In this document: positions 58,238 through 64,000 of the stretch, piece by piece
Layout: each line of letters opens with the position of its first letter
How positions within the stretch are numbered: the stretch's first letter is position 1
From: Symbiodinium natans
Lineage: Eukaryota > Sar > Dinophyceae > Suessiales > Symbiodiniaceae
DNA: 64,000 nt
Reading direction: 5' to 3'
Assembly: GCA_905221605.1 (NCBI GenBank)
Contig: CAJNDS010002140.1
Coordinates: 101,001-165,000, forward strand
Made by a program: the position numbers and the translations under genes
The notes under the pieces: model-generated
The model's input: the letters and a program-made list of their open reading frames with translations, nothing else
What the model was told of the DNA's origin: nothing
Database searches by the model: none

Positions 58238-59405
58238 GACCTACTCCACGGCCGCTGAGCGCGCGGCCCGTTTCGCCACGTTTGCCAAGAACTTCGCTCG
58301 CATCGAGGCGCACAACGCCGAGGGCCACTCCTACAAGCTGGGCATCAACGAGTTCGCGGACATGGAGCCGGAGGAGTTCGCTGCAAGCCATTTCGGCTTG
58401 TCCGCCGAAAGCCGACCGTGGTCTGGGCTGCCTTACCTCGGCAGAGACCCGCAACATGACAGCAGGACACAACAAGCTTGCCCACAGTTACTAAGTTACT
58501 GTGCCTCATACATTGTCAGCATAGACAGGCATGACAGTTTGGCAGTACAGCCACGGCTACATACTTACACGCTGCCTGCCTTGTTGCAATGGGACGTGTT
58601 TGGGACTGGGGGAGGGTCTTGGGCTGAGAGGTACAGCGGCTCGGCGTTGCCCAAGGACATGGACTGGGTGAGCAAGGGCGCCGTGACCGACCCGAAGGAT
58701 CAGGGAAAGTGCGGGTCATGTTGGTCTTTTTCCACAACCGGAGCTTTGGAGGGCGCGTGGCAAATCGCCACTGGCAAGCTCGTCTCTTTGAGCGAACAGC
58801 AGCTGGTGGATTGTGCGAAAAACGGCAACATGGGCTGCAATGGCGGCTCCATGGATCTAGCTTTTGAGTACTTGGAGAAGTACGACGTCTGTACGGAGGA
58901 CAGCTACCCGTACCAGGCCAAGCAGGGCACCTGCAAGGAGACGAACTGCACGGTTGCAGTGCCAAAGGGCTCCATTGTCGGTTTCAAGGACGTCACGCCG
59001 GAGGACACAAACGCCCTGATGGAAGCCGTCTCCCAGCAGCCGGTGTCTGTCGCCATTGAGGCAGACCAGATGGCCTTCCAGCTCTACAACGGCGGCATTC
59101 TGACGAAGACGTGCGGTGCCAAGCTGGACCACGGAGTGCTGGCGGTGGGCTATGGCACGGAGAACGGGGTTGACTACTGGAAGGCGAGCCTGTTGTTGCC
59201 ACATTTGTCGCATGCACGCGCAAACAAGCGCATCGTCTGCTTGCCTTGTCAGGTGAAGAACTCCTGGGGAGCCAACTGGGGGGAGAGCGGATACGTGCGA
59301 ATCGAGCGGGGTGTCCCCAAAGACGGCGAGTGTGGCATCAAGGACCAGCCGTCCTATCCCATCGTGAAGGCCAAGGTACCCACAGCTCAAGCCATTGTCA
59401 TTTGA
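58238..59405 (+). CDS. Cathepsin L-like cysteine protease, copy D (short C-terminus, first exon not found)
   Basis: Exons 58238-58450, 58631-59183 and 59253-59405. The prodomain ERFNIN motif and the catalytic Cys, His and Asn are conserved. One unique change, ILTKTCGAK for ILTKKCGAK, lies just before the catalytic His loop. The C-terminus is the short VPTAQAIVI type shared with B. The 69-bp last intron matches that of C. The frame is open without stops from 58035 through all introns to the stop, which would allow a 456-residue unspliced reading, but family length and motifs argue for splicing. As in B, no signal/prodomain first exon is seen upstream. Confidence 0.88.
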
Positions 59406-60035
59406 GATCGTGTGAGCTGCAATTCGAAGTGAGCTCTCCTTTGAATCCTTTGAATTCAAGTCTGGGGCTCACCATTTTCAAGCCACCCTCTATGTAAAGA
59501 AGACCCGTGTTGCCACTCGTCTCACCTTGGGCCGACGTTTGTCATGAATTGTCATGAATTTCCTACTACAAGGGATCACAGGATCAGTGAGAGTTGCGTT
59601 GTGGTTCTGGGGGCTCAGGCCAGTGTTTGTCTCGGGCAAGCACTGCCCATGGCGGCGAGTCTTCCTGGGTGGCTCTGTGTGTCAGTGACCTCCTCTCCGA
59701 TGCTCGTTTGGGGTGGGGGTCGCCATGTGCTTGCTGAGCGATGCTGAATGTTGCCTGCCCGAGGAGTGCCCATGCACCAGCAACCGTCATCAACTATTTT
59801 AAAACTATTGTAGCTGCGACTCTGATTTACACCAGAGTGTAATTCTAAAGTGATGCAGGCATGGGAGGGCGTGTGGCCAAAACAGCACAAAACTGAACTT
59901 CTGCCGGCTCATTGAGCTGGCCACTGGCTTTAATTGAGGCGGTCGGAATGTGATCACTTGGGCCACTTCTGAACAATCGCCCCTGAAGCCAAGGGCTGCG
60001 CTGAGGTGGCATAATCCTCTCTATGTGAGGGCCTC
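59406..60035. repeat. Duplicated 3' flank of protease D
   Basis: Partner of 53775-54390. It is near-identical for about 350 bp, then diverges, with the last clear match around GCGCTGAGGTGGCATAATCC versus GCGCTAGGTGTCCATAATCC. It marks the end of the duplicated two-gene unit. Confidence 0.85.
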
Positions 60036-60319
60036 CGAAGCTTAGAGTCCTCTGACTTTGACAACAGTGACAACAGCGATGCAGGGACACCAAACTGGAG
60101 CCGTTCAGGTGCAACGTCGATGCACCTGAGACCCAGCTTCTTGCAATACTTTAGCACGCATCCGGTTCTCAGAACTTTGCAGAGCATGTCACAACCAGGT
60201 TCGTACCCTGCCATGGCCACCGTGTCCACGATCAAGGCCTGCGTGCTTGCTGAGTGCCACGGACGGGCTCGCAGTTGAGATTGGAGCTTGACTCTAGCCG
60301 GCAGACAATTTGCGACAGG
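60036..60319. other. Short spacer
   Basis: No feature seen except coding-like bases near 60250-60319 that may belong to the next gene. Confidence 0.3.
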
Positions 60320-60990
60320 CAGGGCCCAAGTTCTCGTTTGGCCCTCCTCTCAATGCAGATTGTGAGAGAAGAAGCGATAGTCCGCAGACCCGACCCTTTC
60401 AAGGCACGGCCGGATTGCAACCGGCCACTCCCAGAGGCCTCGAGAGAGTTCAAAAAACATAAAATACTTCCCAGGAAGCTTGGACCTTGAGAGACGTGAT
60501 CCGAAGGTCCTGCCAAGGAAGCGAGCCCCGGCCCTATGAAGCCAAGAGGAGCAAAGCGGAGTGTCAAGCTTCTTTCGGTTGTGCTCTCCAAGGTGTGAGC
60601 AGCCAGGCAGGCTGCCTTTGCAAAGGATGGCTCTGTCTGCAGCACTTTCCTATAGAGCGTACCCGTCTGCTATTCTTTTCTTGTCGCCCCTGCGATCTTA
60701 AGTGCGGTGTAATTAGCCGGTTGCCTGTTTGGTGATGTAGACCATACCCGAGTAACTGTACCGGCACACCCTGACCCTGACTCCAGGTGTCACCTCGAGG
60801 ACGGTTGCCCGTTCGAGGCAACGTTTTTTCTTTCAGGTTTTTGTAGCATGCAGCTTCTGCGCAGCTTCGCACCGGGGTTTGCTAGCTCACTCTTGCCCGC
60901 AGTCTGTCCTGGCAGGGATTGGCACTCCTGGACCCGGCGCCTATGAAGCCAGATATGTGGGACGGTGCTTACACCCATCTGGAAGCACTT
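60320..60990 (+). CDS. SHIPPO/STPGR (sperm-tail PG-rich repeat) protein, exon fragments
   Basis: Three + strand segments carry the repeat signature of STPGR proteins. 60320-60364 reads AGPKFSFGPPLNADC. The segment around 60525-60600 reads SEPRPYEAKRSKAECQASFG. A segment after CTGGCAG at about 60915 reads IGTPGPGAYEARYVG. PGPGxY followed by a basic stretch and (S/F)FG is the hallmark of these microtubule-associated proteins, many of which are microtubule inner or axoneme proteins of cilia. Exon joins, start and end are not resolved. The first and last segments have AG|G acceptors. Confidence 0.5.
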
Positions 60991-61951
60991 CTTTGCTTGG
61001 TATGCTTTTTGCTTCGGGGTGCTGCTGTCATGGCCGTTTGCTGTAGACCAGCCCGCTTCGGCCCTCAGTCGAAGACAGCCTGTAAACCCTGTAAGCGCAT
61101 GTAGCTCAACAAATATGCCAAGCATTGCTAAGCCCTGAATCGCAAAGCCAGTGATGATCCCATGTCAGCCAATGATTTGTTTCAACCACGCTTAGTTTTA
61201 AGCCATGGGAGATGCTTGTGGGAGTTGGCGGAAGCACACCAAATCTCCGCCAACACCAGGTTGGCAAGCATTGCCTAAAAGGTTGCGCGAAGATCTGCAT
61301 TGAATTGCATTAAATCATTAAATGATCGAAGGACGGAATGCTGAAGCCAGCTCAACCCTGACAGGGATTTAGAACATCATGCACCTGGCTTGGGCGGTGG
61401 CAGCAAGACGGGCCGTGGCTGGCCGATGTGCAGAGTCGCCCGCCTCAGATCATGCGAACGTGCCGATTAGTGGGCCTCATCTCTTGACAGCATACGGATG
61501 TTCTGGCATTCTTGTGCCGTGAGTTCGACTTGTGTCAAGGACGTCACGTCCTGCTCGGAATTCGTCCTGGTGTTGCCGCTGTGGTCCTTCGAACGGTTTC
61601 GTGTCGAGGGCGGCGTAGCTGGAAGGCTGGATACCTGTCCTTTTCTGCATGCTCCACCAGTCACTAGTAGGAGGCTCACACCGTCCACTTTCGTAATTGC
61701 CACACAATGTCGCACCGAATGTCGCACACGTGGCCAGTTTGGCAGGAGAGGCTTCGTACGCTGCGTACGATCTTTTTGGACACGCCACGGGTCACGGCGG
61801 GACGCCGTGACTTGCCGAATCATTGCCTGTGCCCGAAACTGTTTCGGTGCAGAGGTTCTTTCGCGATGAGTTTCTTCTCTCAGTCTCGCGTGCTCGTGAG
61901 ATCGCTTCGAGTTCTCAGAGCATGTCGGTACACGAGTTTCCATGGGTGCAG
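60991..61951. other. No gene recognised
   Basis: Short open frames on both strands around 61470-61870 mirror each other (GC-rich, Arg-rich in one strand). Exons of the neighbouring genes may be hidden here, but none is supportable. Confidence 0.35.
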
Positions 61952-63714
61952 GTACTGTGGACGCCAAGTTGCGACAGTTGGAAGATGCGTGTGCAAGTGC
62001 TGATGAGGGGAAGCTGAGAAAGGCATTGGAAGATGCACGCCAGGACACACCCTCTGTGTAGCGCAACTGGTCAAGAACTAGCGGACGTGGTTCAACGCAA
62101 ACTTTATCCCTCTTTCTGCAGTCTCTCGGACCAGTCTGCGACAAATTTTAGCATCGACTGTCAGGATGCAGAGGAGCCTCTCGAGGAGCCTTCTGTGGTG
62201 GAGAGCCTTGCAAAGGCCGAAGACATGCTGAACAGCATCCTGGTCGACCGCGCCCTGAAGAACCTCAAGGAGGCGCGCGCTCGTCGCTTAATCCCCCAGG
62301 CCTTCATTGCCTCACAGCACTGATTTTTTACAATTCCCTCCCACAGTGTTACGAGGGTTTGTTACAGGAGGTAGCTGCTACATTTGTTTTTGAGGAGGTC
62401 AACACACGCTCTCGCAATGAACAGCGCATTCAGCTTCGAAAGATGCAATGTCCATGCAAAGAACGGCGGAGGCCACAAAGCATGTGGAAGCAGAATTCGC
62501 AACCCACACGCCATAAAGTTGTATGGAAGCAGCGATTCGTGGAAAAGCATGGTTCGTAGCCAGCACGCTGTGGGTTTTTCAGTGCGGGCGGGCTCTTTAA
62601 TAGAGCCGTGCATAGACGGAGGTCGTAATAAACTGCATCCAGCACAAACTGTTGGGTTAACCCTTTTTGGGGCTCTGACTGAGGATCTTTGGGTTTCGGG
62701 CTAAAGGTTGCCATGTCTTGAGAGGAACTTTGAAGCTAGAATGAATGGTGCCGTAGTGGAGAAGGCTAGGTTGCTCCGAGCTCGCCCGCGCATACTATTC
62801 AGCTGCGCCTTTGAGCCAGTTTTGGCCAGGTTCTGCGCAGCGGGGATGAGGCGCAGCTGCGAGACGCCATCCAGGCAAAGACACGTCGTACAGAGTCCTT
62901 GCTTTAGCAGGCACTTGAGAAGGGGTACCGGGTGCGGTAGGGCTCAGGGTCTTTACAACGGTCTCGGTACCTTTTCCAGCAGGGGGGCGTGCCTTCCGGG
63001 TGTCTTGAAGCCTGCCGGTAGAAAGGGTTTGAAGCAAAGTGTGGCCCTGCCCTTCAGTTCCGGGTTCAAAAAAACAAAGGAGGAAGGGAAAAACCCGATG
63101 GAGCTCTCGTGGTTTGCCATGTTTTTTCCCTCAGGCAGCCAGGGATGTGGAGCTTCCTTTGGCGCAGCTTCAAGAGGCAGAGAATGCTTTGACTGAAATG
63201 GCTCCTCGACTCCAACCCAGTTACCTAAATAGTTTCTAAGTAATTGTTGTACATTATTGTACTTGTACTGTATGGTACACAGTTGTACTATGTTGCACGA
63301 AATTGTACTGTATTGAAATATTGTACTATTTTGTATTATATTGTACTATATGTCTAATACGACTTTCCACAGTCTTTGGATGGCCACAGCATGGGGCAGC
63401 AGTTCCACTCAGGTTCAAGAGCGCGAGCTAAAGATGCTTCGCAGTGCTACGGTTGGAGATGATGAAACCCAGCTCCGGAATGCAATCCAAGAGGAGCGGG
63501 GAAGCATCGTGATGTACATGGCAGCACATAGCAGACATTAGCACCTTCCGCTTCTTGAAGGCCCGTCTTGCCGATCTTCCCTCAAACGACGTCGATAAGG
63601 CTCAGGCCTGGCTTTCCTTCGCTTACCGGATCCCCTCAAAAGCACCTTCTCGGCAAAGCTCACCAGGATGCTTTGAACGAGCTGATCCTTGCTCGCGAGC
63701 GCAAAGCATTGTGA
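61952..63714 (+). CDS. Helical-repeat protein with one repeat half per exon (5' end not found)
   Basis: Exons 61952-62043, 62165-62272, 62830-62874, 63135 to about 63202, 63413 to about 63493, 63561 to about 63611 and 63667-63714 join with phase-0 introns (AG|G acceptors; GA or GC donors). Odd exons read AKLRQLEDACASADEGKLRK, VLRSGDEAQLRDAIQ and MLRSATVGDDETQLRNAIQE, that is LRxA..GD...LRxAI. The following exons read VVESLAKAEDMLNSILVDRA, LAQLQEAENALTEM and NDVDKAQ/DALNELILARERKAL, that is a second helix with (A)xxxLxEL. The last exon ends at TGA 63712-63714. A tandem alpha-hairpin repeat of about 35-45 residues is inferred. No named family is recognised; a scaffold role is only a guess. The first base of exon 61952 completes a codon from an unse en upstream exon. 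Confidence 0.6.
63241..63352. repeat. TTGTACTA/TATTGTACT imperfect repeat
   Basis: About ten degenerate units of TATTGTACT-like sequence inside an intron of the helical-repeat gene. It is strongly AT-rich compared with its surroundings. Confidence 0.85.
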
Positions 63715-64000
63715 CTCGTCAAAACCTGGCGTTGCTGATGAGATGAGGCCAGTGCCATGAGATATGCACAGCGGACGTATTCTGATGTCGCGTCCGGCGA
63801 TGCCAAAACCTCGAGCCCCAGAAACCTGCGAGCAAGCCAACGTCGAGACGGGAGCAGGATTTAAGCTAAACGAGCGGCGCGCCTAGGCGAGAGCGGCACA
63901 TCCATCAGCAACCGAAGCTCCTCAAGCCCAACTCACAACGTTGGACGTATGTCATGTATGTTGTAAACGGACACACATGGGATATATGGGATCTTTGAAT
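63715..64000. other. 3' flank of the helical-repeat gene
   Basis: No gene or repeat recognised up to the window end. Confidence 0.5.

Noticed and set aside
58035-59405. Single-exon 456-residue protease D read straight through
   Set aside because: The open frame is luck of short stop-free introns; homology to A and C and papain domain length require removal of the two internal introns.
49421-59459. Long minus-strand open frames across each protease copy
   Set aside because: They repeat identically opposite every copy and mirror GC-rich codons of the + strand exons; the + strand carries all catalytic motifs.

Overview
The window looks like nuclear DNA of a photosynthetic dinoflagellate, most likely a Symbiodiniaceae-type alga. 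Four things point that way. There is a plastid light-harvesting polyprotein with a dinoflagellate-style leader. Wherever the reading frame fixes the exon joins, the introns begin with GC or GA as often as GT and end in AG followed by an exonic G. Nearly identical genes sit in tandem. A genomic relic of the 22-nt dinoflagellate spliced leader lies near 26.37 kb. Every host gene I can reconstruct reads on the + strand. The only credible minus-strand frame is a gag-like insertion. Exons are often only 30-110 bp, so long open frames are a poor guide here and most genes below were joined by hand from exon phase and family motifs.

0-14 kb: the 3' end of one light-harvesting polyprotein gene and a complete second copy (tandem unit about 3.79 kb); a six-exon gene for acidic ribosomal protein P2 with an overlapping upstream reading frame; a hydrophobic multi-pass protein; and a gene whose core exons match the Gar1/Naf1 domain of NAF1. 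15-20 kb: weak ubiquitin-like and CAP-Gly-like exons, then a well phased ten-exon gene with a Dpy-30/RII-like N-terminus and a degenerate phosphagen-kinase catalytic domain. One inverted-repeat element lies in an intron of this gene and a second begins right after its last readable codon. 20-25 kb: a secreted Sushi-type protein with a TAEPAAEP repeat and further cysteine-rich exons.

25-47 kb is gene-poor or gene-unrecognised. It holds the spliced-leader relic, exons of a GPR180/TMEM145-like seven-helix protein (29.4-30.2 kb), scattered membrane-helix exons (37-41 kb), a polythreonine frame, and several microsatellites.

47-60 kb: four cathepsin L-like papain-family protease copies (A-D) arranged as a duplicated two-gene unit, A-B and C-D. 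A and C carry a signal/prodomain exon and a long C-terminus. B and D have no such exon and end in a short alternative tail. Between A and B a minus-strand gag-like frame is bracketed by direct repeats of about 115 bp.

60-64 kb: exons with SHIPPO/STPGR (sperm-tail PG-rich) motifs, then a gene built from repeated helical modules, about one per exon. Protein-level identifications rest on motifs read by eye; no database search was possible.
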